From positions 1-64,000 of the forward strand of contig NZ_SDKM01000011.1 in NCBI RefSeq assembly GCF_004519545.1: 64,000 bases of DNA. Direction: 5' to 3'. The DNA is from Nocardioides guangzhouensis. Its GTDB lineage: Bacteria; Actinomycetota; Actinomycetes; Propionibacteriales; Nocardioidaceae. The position numbers and the translations under genes were made by a program. The notes below the pieces were generated by a model, which was not told the DNA's origin, did no database searches, and saw only the letters and a list, made by a program, of their open reading frames with translations. Position 1 is the first letter of the stretch. Every line of letters begins with the position of its first letter. Below, in pieces: positions 20,551-29,945 of this stretch.

Positions 20551-22079
20551 TGGGACGGACCGTCGGGCAGCGGGTGGCCAGGGTGGTGCTCGTGGCGGCG
20601 GTCCTCGTGCTCGTGGTGGGTGGTGTCGGCATCGCCGGCCTGGTGGCCACCAGCCGCACCAGCGACCTCCTCCTCGACCGGGTCGAGCCGGCCCGGCAGG
20701 CCAACGACGGGGTGCTGCAGGACCTCACCGACGCCGAGACCGGCATCCGCGGCTGGACCCTCAGTGGTGACCAGGGCGCCCTCGTGCCGTTCCTCGACGC
20801 GATGGAGTCGCTGCCGGAGCACCAGGGCGTCCTGGTCCGCCTCTCCCCGGACGACGCACACCTGGCGGACCTCGTCGCCCCCCAGGACGACGCCGTCGAC
20901 GCGTGGATCGAGCAGTACGCCAACCCGCGGCTCGACGCGGGGACCGGTCACTACGACCCGGAGCTGTTCACCACCGGGCGAGCGCTGTTCGCGGACGTAC
21001 GCGCCGCCAACGCCCGGGTGGACCGCGAGCTGGGCCGGATGGCGGTGGACGCGCGGGCGGAGAACCGGTCGGCCTGGACGACCAGCGTCGCGCTCATCGC
21101 CGGCGCGGTGGTGCTCGGCCTGGCCGCGGTCGCCGGCCTCGGGCGCAGCCTGGTGCGGAGCATCCAGCGTCCGCTGGCCGCCCTCGCCTCGGTGCTCCAG
21201 CGGCTCGCGGCGGGCGAGACGGGGGCCCGGGCCGCGACCGAGGGCCTGCGCGAGATCGGTGCGGTGGGCGAGGCGGTCAACCAGCTCGCCGTCGAGAACG
21301 AGCACGGGCGCGCGGTCGAGACGGAGGTCCGGGAGACGCTGTACGAGCTCGACCGGACCCGGAGCGACTTCGTCTCCAACGTCTCCCACGAGCTGCGCAC
21401 CCCGCTCACCAGCATCCGTGGCTACCTCGAGCTGCTCGAGGGCGAGGCGGACCCCGCGGGCCCCGAGCGGCGGATGTGGGAGGCGGTCGACCGCAACGTC
21501 GAGCGGCTCAGCCTGCTCATCGAGGACCTACTGATGTTGTCGAAGGTCGAGGCGCGCGGCACCGCGCTCACCGAGATCGACCTGCGCGAGGTGGTGCGGG
21601 AGGTGGTGGCCGACCTCCAGCCGGTGGCCGCGCGCCGCGACGTACGCGTCGAGCTCGACGTCCCGTCCGGGCCGCTCCGGGTGCTCGCCGACGAGACCCA
21701 GATCCTGCGCGCGATCCTCAACGTCACCGCGAACGCCGTGAAGTTCACCCGACCCGGCGGCTGGGTCCGGGTACGGGTCGGCGAGACCGGCGAGGACGCG
21801 CTGGTGACCGTCGAGGACAACGGGATCGGCATCCCGGCCGGCGAGGTCGCAGGTGTCGGACGACGCTTCTTCCGCGGGTCGAACGCGGTCGACCAGCAGG
21901 TCGCCGGCACCGGCCTGGGCCTCCGGATCGTGCAGACGATCATGGACCGGCAAGCGGGGTCGGTGACCCTCGAGTCGATCGAGGACGAGGGCACCACGGT
22001 CCGGCTCCGGATGCCGCTCCGGGGCGCCGGTCCGCCGCCCGAGGACCCTGCCGCGAAGCCCGTCCCGGCCGTCACCTGA
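20547..22079 (+). CDS. CHASE3-HAMP sensor histidine kinase (510 aa)
   Basis: The N-terminal transmembrane helix ([21 protein letters not shown]) is followed by an extracytoplasmic CHASE3-like domain (about 35-170, with [20 protein letters not shown]). Then come a second helix ([18 protein letters not shown]), HAMP, the HisKA box with His near 281 in [14 protein letters not shown], and the ATPase domain with N box [16 protein letters not shown] and GTGLGLRIV. Either GTG 20547 or ATG 20550 could start it, and both overlap the glycosyltransferase stop. It is the likely kinase for the receiver encoded three genes upstream, and its coupling to the glycosyltransferase suggests control of polysaccharide output. 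Confidence 0.92.
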   Translation: MMGRTVGQRVARVVLVAAVLVLVVGGVGIAGLVATSRTSDLLLDRVEPARQANDGVLQDLTDAETGIRGWTLSGDQGALVPFLDAMESLPEHQGVLVRLSPDDAHLADLVAPQDDAVDAWIEQYANPRLDAGTGHYDPELFTTGRALFADVRAANARVDRELGRMAVDARAENRSAWTTSVALIAGAVVLGLAAVAGLGRSLVRSIQRPLAALASVLQRLAAGETGARAATEGLREIGAVGEAVNQLAVENEHGRAVETEVRETLYELDRTRSDFVSNVSHELRTPLTSIRGYLELLEGEADPAGPERRMWEAVDRNVERLSLLIEDLLMLSKVEARGTALTEIDLREVVREVVADLQPVAARRDVRVELDVPSGPLRVLADETQILRAILNVTANAVKFTRPGGWVRVRVGETGEDALVTVEDNGIGIPAGEVAGVGRRFFRGSNAVDQQVAGTGLGLRIVQTIMDRQAGSVTLESIEDEGTTVRLRMPLRGAGPPPEDPAAKPVPAVT

Positions 22080-22209
22080 GGCCCCGCGTCCGGCGGGAAT
22101 GCCCGGATTGGCCCTGGCGTTGCGACGGGTGGCAGAATTGCTCGCTGGTTCCGGTTCACGTCCCCCACTCAGGGCGGACGACCCGGCGACCGACAACCGA
22201 GGAGAGACT

Positions 22210-22419
22210 GTGAAGAAGGACATCCACCCCGACTACGTCGAGACCCAGGTGACCTGCACCTGCGGCAACTCGTTCACCACGCGCAGCACCGCGACCAACG
22301 GCACCATCCACGCCGACGTCTGCTCGCAGTGCCACCCGTTCTACACCGGCAAGCAGAAGATCCTCGACACCGGCGGCCGCGTCGCCCGCTTCGAGGCCCG
22401 CTACGCCAAGAAGAAGTAG
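22210..22419 (+). CDS. rpmE: 50S ribosomal protein L31, zinc type (69 aa)
   Basis: A component of the large ribosomal subunit. It has the four-cysteine zinc site (CTCGNSF and [10 protein letters not shown]) that marks the zinc-binding C+ form of L31, and the basic C-terminus FEARYAKKK. In other actinobacteria a zinc-independent paralogue is often under Zur control; it is not in this window. The GTG at 22210 follows GGAGAG at a good spacing. A hairpin terminator follows immediately, so the gene is probably monocistronic. Confidence 0.97.
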   Translation: MKKDIHPDYVETQVTCTCGNSFTTRSTATNGTIHADVCSQCHPFYTGKQKILDTGGRVARFEARYAKKK

Positions 22420-22428
22420 CTGCACCAC

Positions 22429-22463
22429 GGCGCCGGTCCCCGCACTCGCGGGAGACCGGCGCC
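22429..22463 (+). terminator. Strong hairpin terminator after rpmE
   Basis: GGCGCCGGTC (22429-22438) pairs with GACCGGCGCC (22454-22463), extended inward by CCCGC/GCGGG around a short ACTC loop with one mismatch. The tail GTCGTGTTTG is only weakly T-rich, as usual in high-GC genomes. Confidence 0.8.
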
Positions 22464-22499
22464 GTCGTGTTTGTCCACAGGAAGTCCGTCACCGCCACG

Positions 22500-22573
22500 G
22501 TGAGTCGGCACACGATGTGCCGGGTCACCGTCGACATCCAGCGCCGAGTCGGCACAAGATGTGCCGGGTCACC
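22500..22573 (+). repeat. Two copies of a palindrome-bearing repeat upstream of prfA
   Basis: A 28-base unit starts with GAGTCGGCACA and ends with ATGTGCCGGGTCACC. It occurs at 22502-22529 and again at 22546-22573, 44 bases apart, with a single base change in the middle. Each copy contains the perfect palindromic arms CGGCACA and TGTGCCG separated by three bases. The second copy ends one base before the prfA ribosome-binding site (AGGGGAG at 22574-22580). This could be a dispersed repeat or a paired operator. Confidence 0.7.
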
Positions 22574-22585
22574 AGGGGAGGGTCC

Positions 22586-23659
22586 GTGTTCGAAGCCGTC
22601 GCCGGTCTCGTCGACGAGCACGCCGAGCTCGAGCGCCGGCTCGCCGAGCCCGAGACGCACGCCGACCAGCGGTTGGCCAAGACCCTCAACCAGCGGTACG
22701 CCGAGCTGTCGGCGATCGTGCGCACCTGGCGGGAGTGGCAGCAGCTCGGCGACGACGCCGACGCCGCCCGCGAGCTGGCCGCGGAGGACCCGGCGTTCGC
22801 CGAGGAGGCCGAGGAGCTGACCGCGCTCCGCGGCACCGCCGAGGAGCGGCTGCGCCACCTGCTGGTGCCGCGGGACCCGAGCGACGCCAAGGACGCGATC
22901 CTCGAGGTGAAGTCCGGCGAGGGCGGCGAGGAGTCGGCGCTGTTCGCCGGTGACCTGCTGCGGATGTACACCCGCTGGGCCGAGCGCCGCGGGTGGCGGA
23001 CCGAGGTGCTCGACGCCACCGAGTCCGACCTCGGCGGCTACAAGTCCGTGACGGTCGCGGTGAAGGCCAAGGGAACCCCCGCGCCCGGCGAGGCGCCGTA
23101 CGCCCTGCTCAAGTTCGAGGGCGGCGTGCACCGCGTGCAGCGGGTCCCGGTGACCGAGTCGCAGGGGCGGGTGCACACCAGCGCCGCCGGCGTCCTCGTG
23201 CTGCCCGAGGCCGAGCAGCTCGACGTCACCGTCGACGAGAACGACCTGCGCATCGACGTCTTCCGCTCCAGCGGCCCCGGCGGCCAGAGCGTCAACACGA
23301 CCGACTCCGCGGTGCGGATCACCCACGTGCCCACGGGGATCGTGGTCAGCTGCCAGAACGAGAAGTCCCAGCTGCAGAACCGCGAGCAGGCGATGCGGAT
23401 CCTGCGCTCCCGGCTGCTCGCGCTCGCCGAGGAGGAGGCCGCCGCCGAGGCCTCCGACGCCCGCCGGTCCCAGGTGCGCACCGTCGACCGGTCCGAGCGG
23501 ATCCGCACCTACAACTTCCCGGAGAACCGGATCTCCGACCACCGCACCGGCTACAAGTCCTACAACCTCGACGCGGTGCTCGACGGTGACCTCGACGCGG
23601 TCGTGACCAGCTGCGTGGAGGCCGACCTGGCCAGCCGGCTCGAGGCGCTCGAGCAGTGA
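22586..23659 (+). CDS. prfA: Peptide chain release factor 1 (357 aa)
   Basis: Reads UAA and UAG stop codons and triggers peptide release. The GGQ catalytic loop is in [16 protein letters not shown] near 232-234. The codon-recognition tripeptide region precedes it, and [19 protein letters not shown] is typical of the C-terminal part. The GTG at 22586 is chosen for its strong AGGGGAG site; a longer frame starting at 22517 reads through the repeats and is rejected. prmC, which methylates the glutamine of GGQ, follows ten bases downstream. Confidence 0.97.
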   Translation: MFEAVAGLVDEHAELERRLAEPETHADQRLAKTLNQRYAELSAIVRTWREWQQLGDDADAARELAAEDPAFAEEAEELTALRGTAEERLRHLLVPRDPSDAKDAILEVKSGEGGEESALFAGDLLRMYTRWAERRGWRTEVLDATESDLGGYKSVTVAVKAKGTPAPGEAPYALLKFEGGVHRVQRVPVTESQGRVHTSAAGVLVLPEAEQLDVTVDENDLRIDVFRSSGPGGQSVNTTDSAVRITHVPTGIVVSCQNEKSQLQNREQAMRILRSRLLALAEEEAAAEASDARRSQVRTVDRSERIRTYNFPENRISDHRTGYKSYNLDAVLDGDLDAVVTSCVEADLASRLEALEQ

Positions 23660-23669
23660 GCCACCTGCG

Positions 23670-24506
23670 ATGAGCCGGGCGCTGCGGCGCGCCGCCGCCG
23701 ACCGGCTGCGCGAGGCGGGCGTCGCCTCGCCCGAACGGGACGCCGACGAGCTGCTCGCGCACGTCCTCGGCGTCACCCTCGGCCGGCTGCCACTCGTCGA
23801 CGAGGTCGCGCCCGCCGACGCCGCGACGTACGACGTGCTGGTCGGCCGGCGGGCCGCCCGCGAGCCGCTGCAGCACCTGCTCGGCACCGCCGCCTTCCGC
23901 CACGTCGAGCTGCAGGTCGGCCCCGGGGTGTTCGTGCCGCGGCCGGAGACCGAGCTGCTGGCCGGCTGGGCGATCGAGCAGGCGGCACCCCTGGCCACGC
24001 CGGTCGTGGTCGACCTGTGCACCGGGTCCGGGGCGATCGCGCGGGCCGTCGCCGACGAGGTGCCCCGTGCCCGGGTGCACGCGGTCGAGCTCGACGAGCG
24101 GGCGCACGCCTGGGCCGCCCGCAACCTGGCCGGCACCGGGGTCGAGCTCCGGCAGGGCGACATGGCCGACGCGTTCGAGGACCTGGCCGGCACCGTCGAC
24201 GTCGTCGTCTGCAACCCGCCGTACATCCCGCTCGAGGCGTGGGAGTCCGTCGCCCCCGAGGCCCGCGACCACGACCCCCACCTCGCGCTGTTCTCCGGCG
24301 ACGACGGGCTGGTCGCGATGCGGGTGCTCGAGGCCCGCGCGGCCCGGCTGCTGCGACCCGGAGGAGTGGTCGGCGCCGAGCACGCCGACGTCCAGGGGAC
24401 CTCGGCCCCCGCGGTGTTCAGCGGCACCGGTCGGTGGTCGGAGGTGCGCGACCATCCCGATCTCGCCGGGCGTCCGCGCTACCTGACCGCGCGACTGGCA
24501 CGATGA
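23670..24506 (+). CDS. prmC: Release-factor glutamine N5-methyltransferase (278 aa)
   Basis: SAM-dependent enzyme that methylates the GGQ glutamine of release factors RF1 and RF2. The N-terminal helical domain (about 1-75) is followed by PLQHLLGTAAFRHVELQV and FVPRPETELLAGW, the SAM loop VVDLCTGSGAIA near 112, and the catalytic NPPY motif in VVCNPPYIPLEAW near 181. It sits directly behind its substrate gene prfA, the standard arrangement. Length and motifs are intact. Confidence 0.96.
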   Translation: MSRALRRAAADRLREAGVASPERDADELLAHVLGVTLGRLPLVDEVAPADAATYDVLVGRRAAREPLQHLLGTAAFRHVELQVGPGVFVPRPETELLAGWAIEQAAPLATPVVVDLCTGSGAIARAVADEVPRARVHAVELDERAHAWAARNLAGTGVELRQGDMADAFEDLAGTVDVVVCNPPYIPLEAWESVAPEARDHDPHLALFSGDDGLVAMRVLEARAARLLRPGGVVGAEHADVQGTSAPAVFSGTGRWSEVRDHPDLAGRPRYLTARLAR

Positions 24507-24581
24507 CCCCGTGAACACCCCACGACGTTCTCCGTCTCCTCCGCTGCGCTCCTTCGACGGACAACGGCCCGGGGGCCACGC

Positions 24582-25250
24582 ATGAGCACCCGCTACCCGG
24601 TCCTGCCCGACGGCGACGCCGCCGACCGCGAGGCGGCGATCGACGCCGCGAGCCTCGCCGTACGCCGGGGCGAGCTGGTCGTGGTGCCGACCGACACCGT
24701 CTACGGCCTCGGCGCGGACGCCTTCGACCCGGCCGCCGTACGCCGCCTGCTCAAGGCCAAGGGCCGCGGTCCCGAGATGCCGCCGCCGGTGCTGGTGAGC
24801 GCGGCCACCACGCTGGACGCGCTCGCGGTCGGCGTCCCCGGCTACGCGCGCGCCCTGGTGGAGCACTTCTGGCCCGGTCCGCTGACCCTGGTCTGCACGC
24901 AGCAGGCGTCGCTGCAGTGGGACCTCGGCGACACCCGTGGCACGGTCGCGGTGCGGATGCCCGACCACGAGGTCGTGCTCGAGATCCTCGAGCGCACCGG
25001 CCCGCTGGCGGTCAGCTCGGCCAACCTCACCGGGCGGCCGCCGGCCGCCGACGCGGACGCCGCCGAGGAGATGCTGGGCGACGAGGTCTCGGTCATCGTC
25101 GACTGCGGTCCCGCACTGCGCGACGAGCCGTCCACGATCGTCGACGTCACCGGCCAGCAGGGCCGGGTGCTGCGCCTCGGCGCGCTCTCCCTCGACGAGC
25201 TGAACGCCGTCCTGGAGCCGCTCGGGGCCACCCTGACGGACGAGGGCTAG
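24582..25250 (+). CDS. L-threonylcarbamoyladenylate synthase, Sua5/YrdC family (222 aa)
   Basis: Makes threonylcarbamoyl-AMP from threonine, bicarbonate and ATP for the t6A37 modification of ANN-reading tRNAs. The YrdC domain shows LVVVPTDTVYGLGADAF, the basic KAKGRGPEMP segment, WPGPLTLV and the SSANLTGRPPA loop. It ends shortly after the YrdC domain, so there is no C-terminal Sua5 domain. The order prfA-prmC-Sua5-WecA-ATP synthase is a known actinobacterial arrangement. It is seven bases upstream of the next gene and probably co-transcribed with it. Confidence 0.95.
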   Translation: MSTRYPVLPDGDAADREAAIDAASLAVRRGELVVVPTDTVYGLGADAFDPAAVRRLLKAKGRGPEMPPPVLVSAATTLDALAVGVPGYARALVEHFWPGPLTLVCTQQASLQWDLGDTRGTVAVRMPDHEVVLEILERTGPLAVSSANLTGRPPAADADAAEEMLGDEVSVIVDCGPALRDEPSTIVDVTGQQGRVLRLGALSLDELNAVLEPLGATLTDEG

Positions 25251-25257
25251 GCGGCGG

Positions 25258-26391
25258 ATGCGCGAGTACCTCCTGGTCTTCCTCGTCGCGGCGTCGGTGA
25301 CCTACCTGCTCACCGTGATCGCGCGGGAGGTCGCGCTGCGCACCGGTGCGGTGGCGCAGGTGCGCGACCGCGACATGCACGCCGTACCGATCCCGTACTT
25401 CGGCGGCCTGGCCATGCTCGGCGGCCTGATCGCCGGGTTCGTGGTCGCGCGCGAGCTGCCGTTCCTCTCGCTGAGCGCGCCCAACGTGTTCCGCGACGCG
25501 GCCGTGGTGCTGGTCGCCGGCGCGATGATCTGCGCGATCGGCGTGATCGACGACCTGGTCGAGCTGGACGCGCTCACCAAGCTCGGCGGGCAGGTGCTGG
25601 TGGCCGGCTTCCTCATCTACTTCGACGTGCAGTACCGCTTCTTCCCGTTCCCGGCGCCCGGCGGCGGGCAGTTCTCGCTGGAGCAGTCGCAGGCGGCGCT
25701 GCTGACCGTGATCACGGTGGTGGCGACGATCAACGCGGTGAACTTCGTCGACGGGCTCGACGGCCTCGCCGCCGGCGTCATCGGCGTGGGCGCGACGGCG
25801 TTCTTCCTGTTCTGCTACCAGCTCGCGAACCTCAACGACGTCTCGCTGGCGGTCACCGGGGCGCTGCTCAGCGCCGCGCTCGCCGGGGTGTGCGCCGGCT
25901 TCCTGCCGCACAACTTCTACCCGGCCCGGCTCTTCATGGGGGACAGCGGCTCGATGCTGCTCGGCCTCATGCTGTCGGCGTCCGCGCTGACGCTGACCGG
26001 GCAGTTCGCGATCACCGACATCCAGCAGGGCGGCGGCGGCTCCGAGGCCAGCCTGCTGCCGACGCTGCTGCCGATCATCGTGCCGCTGTCGATCCTGGTC
26101 GTGCCGTTCGCCGACCTCCTGCTCGCCGTGGTGCGCCGGACCCGCCGCGGCCAGATGTTCTACCACCCCGACAAGCAGCACCTGCACCACCGGATGCTCG
26201 AGATCGGGCACTCGCACCGGCGCGCGGTCGTGATTATGTGGCTGTGGGCCGGGTTGATCGGCTTCGGCACCGTCGTCGGCAGCCTGTACGCCGGCCGCCT
26301 GACCTGGCTGGCCCTCGGCCTGTGGTTCGTGATGACCGCAGCCCTCACCTTCCTGGTCCCGCGGTTCCGGGGACTGCACCCCGTCGAGTAG
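25258..26391 (+). CDS. wecA: WecA/MraY-family undecaprenyl-phosphate sugar-1-phosphate transferase (377 aa)
   Basis: Polytopic membrane enzyme that loads a GlcNAc-1-phosphate-type sugar onto the lipid carrier to start cell-wall glycopolymer synthesis. Family motifs are visible: GVIDDLVELDALTK, NAVNFVDGLDGLAAG, FMGDSGSMLLG and the histidine motif KQHLHHRMLEIGHSHRR. About ten hydrophobic segments alternate with these loops. Position before the ATP synthase genes matches the mycobacterial rfe/wecA gene, which starts arabinogalactan synthesis. The exact glycopolymer here is unknown; it could supply substrate to LCP proteins such as the one at 6407-7321. Confidence 0.92.
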   Translation: MREYLLVFLVAASVTYLLTVIAREVALRTGAVAQVRDRDMHAVPIPYFGGLAMLGGLIAGFVVARELPFLSLSAPNVFRDAAVVLVAGAMICAIGVIDDLVELDALTKLGGQVLVAGFLIYFDVQYRFFPFPAPGGGQFSLEQSQAALLTVITVVATINAVNFVDGLDGLAAGVIGVGATAFFLFCYQLANLNDVSLAVTGALLSAALAGVCAGFLPHNFYPARLFMGDSGSMLLGLMLSASALTLTGQFAITDIQQGGGGSEASLLPTLLPIIVPLSILVVPFADLLLAVVRRTRRGQMFYHPDKQHLHHRMLEIGHSHRRAVVIMWLWAGLIGFGTVVGSLYAGRLTWLALGLWFVMTAALTFLVPRFRGLHPVE

Positions 26392-26401
26392 GCCGCCGGA
26401 C

Positions 26402-26470
26402 GGCCACGAATTGCGGGTCGAGCGGCCAGCTCTTGCGCACGACCTGGCCGCTGGAGGCGCAAGAACTGGA
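26402..26470. repeat. GCGCAAGAA-type intergenic repeats, second cluster
   Basis: Units of the family seen at 1-147 occur here in both orientations: GGCCACGAATTGCGG at 26402-26416, GGCCAGCTCTTGCGC at 26424-26438 and GGCGCAAGAACTGG at 26456-26469. They fill the first part of the 211-base gap between wecA and the ATP synthase operon. Confidence 0.7.
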
Positions 26471-26519
26471 GGCTCGGCGCACGAGGCGGCGTGGCTCGGC
26501 CGGGGTGGGAGAGGGGCGG

Positions 26520-26550
26520 TTGGCGGCGCTCCCGGACTTTGTGCTACTTT
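26520..26550 (+). promoter_or_regulatory. Candidate promoter of the ATP synthase operon
   Basis: TTGGCG (26520-26525) and TACTTT (26545-26550) resemble -35 and -10 hexamers, with a slightly long 19-base spacer. They lie in the only AT-richer stretch of the gap, 50 bases before the first membrane gene of the operon. Confidence 0.35.
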
Positions 26551-26602
26551 TCACAAGCGTTCGAAGGACGCACGAAATCCACCGAATAGAACGGCCGCCG
26601 CC

Positions 26603-27073
26603 ATGACGACCGAGACGCCCAGGAGCACCCCGTTCGCGGGGGGAAGTGTGCTCCTCGGCGCGGCGGTGGCGGCCCTCGTGGCCGGGCTGGTCGCGGTGGT
26701 CGTCGGCGCGTTCGTCGGCGGCGCGGAGGCGGCGTACGGCGCCCTCGCCGGCGCCCTGGTCGTGGTCGCGGTGTTCTTCCTCGGCGCCGGCCTCGTGCAC
26801 CTCGTGGCCGGCGTCCTGCCGGCCGCGTCGCTCCTGGTCGCGCTGCTGACCTACACCCTCCAGGTGGTGCTGCTCGCCGCGGTGTTCGTCGGGCTCGACC
26901 GGTCCGGCCTCCTCGAGGACGCGCTCGACCGCGCCTGGCTGGGCGGCACCGTGATCGCGTGCACCGTCGTGTGGATGATCGCCCAGATCGTGCTGGCCGC
27001 GCGGTTGCGCATCCCGGCGTACGACCTGGGCACCTCGGGGTCTCAGGACCGGCCGGAGGCGGGTGCACGATGA
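26603..27073 (+). CDS. AtpI-like four-helix membrane protein (156 aa)
   Basis: A small integral membrane protein with four predicted transmembrane segments and little else (for example VLLGAAVAALVAGLVAVVVG and VVVVAVFFLGAGLVHLVAGVL-like stretches), ending in a short polar tail. Its position between wecA and the F0 genes corresponds to Rv1303-type ATP synthase protein I homologues. In other bacteria AtpI helps assemble the c-ring. The ATG at 26603 is the first methionine before the hydrophobic part; the ribosome site is weak. Assignment rests on topology and synteny, not on strong motifs. Confidence 0.75.
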   Translation: MTTETPRSTPFAGGSVLLGAAVAALVAGLVAVVVGAFVGGAEAAYGALAGALVVVAVFFLGAGLVHLVAGVLPAASLLVALLTYTLQVVLLAAVFVGLDRSGLLEDALDRAWLGGTVIACTVVWMIAQIVLAARLRIPAYDLGTSGSQDRPEAGAR

Positions 27074-27103
27074 CCCACCTGCGCTGCTATTGTCCGGGCT
27101 GCG

Positions 27104-27355
27104 ATGGATCAGCAGAGACCCCCGTCTGCAGCTCCCGAGGAGGGAGCCAAGGGCGACCCGTGGCACGCCTTCGGGTACCTCACGTCCGGAGTGCTCGTCT
27201 ACGGGTTCGGCGGGTGGGCTCTGGACCGCTGGCTGGGGACGTCCTTCCTGGTCGTGATCGGGATCCTCTTCGGCGCGGCGCTCGGCATGTACATGACCTG
27301 GGCGAGGTTCCGGCCGGAGGAACCGCAGGACAAGACTTCGCAAGACAAGACGTAG
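27104..27355 (+). CDS. AtpZ-like two-helix membrane protein (83 aa)
   Basis: An N-terminal polar stretch, then WHAFGYLTSGVLVYGFGGWALDRWLGTSFLVVIGILFGAALGMYMTW-type sequence forming two transmembrane helices with a GGWALDRWLG hairpin. This is characteristic of the AtpZ/AtpI small family, linked to c-ring assembly or Mg2+/Ca2+ transport in other bacteria. It is encoded directly before atpB. TATTGT ten bases upstream of the ATG may be an internal -10. Having both this and a four-helix AtpI-like gene is notable. Confidence 0.85.
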   Translation: MDQQRPPSAAPEEGAKGDPWHAFGYLTSGVLVYGFGGWALDRWLGTSFLVVIGILFGAALGMYMTWARFRPEEPQDKTSQDKT

Positions 27356-27380
27356 TAGCGCGAAAGGCACAGGAGAAGCT

Positions 27381-28208
27381 GTGAGTGCGATGGGCAGTGC
27401 GGTGATCATGGCCGAGGACGAGTTCACGCCTCCCGGCCCCGGTGACTTCAACCTGCCGCCGATCGGCGGTCACGACACCTTCGAGTTCCTCGGCCAGTCG
27501 CAGTACCTCGGCGTCACCAAGCCGATGCTGCAGCTGGTGCTCGCCTCGGTGATCGTCTTCGTCTTCTTCTACCTCGCGTCCCGCAAGCGCGCGATGGTCC
27601 CGGGGAAGCTGCAGTTCGTCGGCGAGCAGGCCTACGGCTTCGTCCGCAACTCGATGGGCCGCGACATCATCGGCAGCCACGACTTCATGCGGTTCGTGCC
27701 GTACCTCTTCGCGCTGTTCTTCTTCATCCTGCTGAACAACCTCTTCGCGACCATCCCGTTCCTGCAGTTCCCGACCCTGTCCCGCGCCGGGATGGTCTAC
27801 GGCCTCGCCGGCATGAGCTGGGTCATCTACAACGCGGTCGGGATCAAGAAGCACGGCTTCGGGGGCTACCTCAAGCTCCAGTCCGTCCCCTCCGGCGTCG
27901 GCGGCCCGATCCTGCTGCTGCTGGTGCCGCTGGAGTTCCTCTCCAACATCGTGGTCCGACCGGTCACGCTGGCCCTCCGTCTCTTCGCCAACATGCTCGC
28001 CGGCCACCTGCTGCTGATCCTGTTCGCGCTCGGCGGCGAGTACCTCCTGATCCACGGTTCGGCGCTGGTCAAGCCGGTCGGCATCCTCGCCTGGGTGCTG
28101 TTCGTCGCGATCGCGTTCCTCGAGCTGCTGGTGCAGTTCCTGCAGGCGTACGTCTTCGTGCTCCTCAACGCCATGTACATCTCCGGTGCTCTCGCAGACG
28201 AGCACTGA
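27381..28208 (+). CDS. atpB: ATP synthase F0 subunit a (275 aa)
   Basis: Membrane subunit that forms the proton half-channels against the c-ring. The essential arginine is in PVTLALRLFANMLAGH near residue 199, with the conserved LELLVQFLQAYVFVLLNAMYI helix at the C-terminus. About six transmembrane segments. The GTG at 27381 is chosen because AGGAGAAG lies five bases upstream; the in-frame ATG at 27390 would have poor spacing. Followed by atpE after 37 bases. Confidence 0.97.
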   Translation: MSAMGSAVIMAEDEFTPPGPGDFNLPPIGGHDTFEFLGQSQYLGVTKPMLQLVLASVIVFVFFYLASRKRAMVPGKLQFVGEQAYGFVRNSMGRDIIGSHDFMRFVPYLFALFFFILLNNLFATIPFLQFPTLSRAGMVYGLAGMSWVIYNAVGIKKHGFGGYLKLQSVPSGVGGPILLLLVPLEFLSNIVVRPVTLALRLFANMLAGHLLLILFALGGEYLLIHGSALVKPVGILAWVLFVAIAFLELLVQFLQAYVFVLLNAMYISGALADEH

Positions 28209-28245
28209 GAGTCGATAGAGAAAAAGAAACCGAAAGGAACTAGCC

Positions 28246-28464
28246 GTGCTCCCTATGGCTATCGATGGCTCCGCCAACATGATCGGCTACGGCCTGGCCG
28301 CGATCGGCCCCGGTGTCGGTATCGGTCTGATCTTCGCGGCCTACATCTCCGGTGTGGCCCGCCAGCCGGAGGCCCAGGGCCGCCTGCAGTCGATCGCGAT
28401 CCTGGGCTTCGCCCTCGCCGAGGCGCTCGCCATCATCGGTATCGCCCTCGCGTTCGTTCTCTGA
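28246..28464 (+). CDS. atpE: ATP synthase F0 subunit c (72 aa)
   Basis: Proteolipid of the rotor ring: two helices joined by the polar loop ARQPEAQG. The proton-carrying glutamate is Glu58 in [12 protein letters not shown]. The GTG at 28246 has AAGGA six bases upstream; the in-frame ATG at 28255 is an alternative that would shorten the protein by three residues. The family is the target of bedaquiline in mycobacteria. Confidence 0.97.
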   Translation: MLPMAIDGSANMIGYGLAAIGPGVGIGLIFAAYISGVARQPEAQGRLQSIAILGFALAEALAIIGIALAFVL

Positions 28465-28478
28465 CCGGACACCGATAG

Positions 28479-29074
<596 letters not shown>

Positions 29075-29075
<1 letters not shown>

Positions 29076-29887
29076 TGACGATGCGAGGCGCGTCGGCCGA
29101 GGCGTCGGCCACCCTGCACCAGCAGCTGGTGGGGGCGGTCTCCGAGGTCGGCTCCCGCAAGACCGCGCAGGTCGGCGAGGACCTCTTCGGCCTGGCCGGC
29201 GTGCTCCGCACGACCGCGAGCCTGCGCCGGGTGGTGACGGACGTGTCCGTCGAGAGCCCGGCCAAGGTGGGCCTGGTCCGTCAGCTGTTCGAGGGCAAGG
29301 TCGACGAGATCTCCCTCGGCCTGCTGGTCACCGCGGTGGAGCACCGCTGGACCGCGACCCGTGACCTCGCCGACGTCCTCGAGCAGCTCGGCGTCGAGGC
29401 GACGGTGCGGTCCGCGGAGGATGCCAGCCGGGTGGCCGACGAGCTGTTCGCGGTCGGCCGGATGCTGGAGGAGAACCCCGAGCTGCGCAGCGCTCTCGGC
29501 GACCCGACTCGCTCGGTGGCCGACAAGCAGGGCCTGCTGCAGGGACTCCTCGAGAACCGCACGCTGGCCGCCACCGCACGGCTGGTCGCGCAGTCCCTGG
29601 CCGGCACGCACCGCACGGTGTCGGTGGCGATCCACGAGTACCAGAAGGTCGCGGCCGCCGTGCACGGCGAGAGCGTCGCGACCGTCCGCGTGGCCCGCGA
29701 GCTCTCGGACGCCGACCGCCGGCGTCTCCAGGGCGCGCTCGCCGCGCAGTACGGCCGCGACGTGCACCTCAACGTCGTGGTCGACCCCGAGGTCCTGGGT
29801 GGTATCCGGGTCGAGATCGGTGACGACGTCATCGACGGCACGGTCGCCAGCCGCCTGCACGACGCCCGCCGCAAGCTGGCCGGCTGA
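29075..29887 (+). CDS. atpH: ATP synthase F1 subunit delta (270 aa)
   Basis: Links the stator to F1. At 270 residues it is longer than the roughly 180 of E. coli, which is usual for actinobacteria. The C-terminal third has the family pattern VARELSDADRRRLQGALAAQYGRDVHLNVVVDPEVLGGIRV and ends near DGTVASRLHDARRKL. The ATG at 29075 overlaps the atpF stop; an in-frame ATG six bases on is an alternative. Confidence 0.95.
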
Positions 29888-29945
29888 CCCACAGACCCCA
29901 GTCCCGAACAGACTTCATCGAGCAGACGAACAGTAAGGAAGAGTG

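Noticed and set aside
22517..22585. Extended N-terminus of prfA and a short frame reading through the twin repeats
   Set aside because: The GTG at 22586 has an ideal ribosome site and the conserved protein start; the extension has no family similarity.
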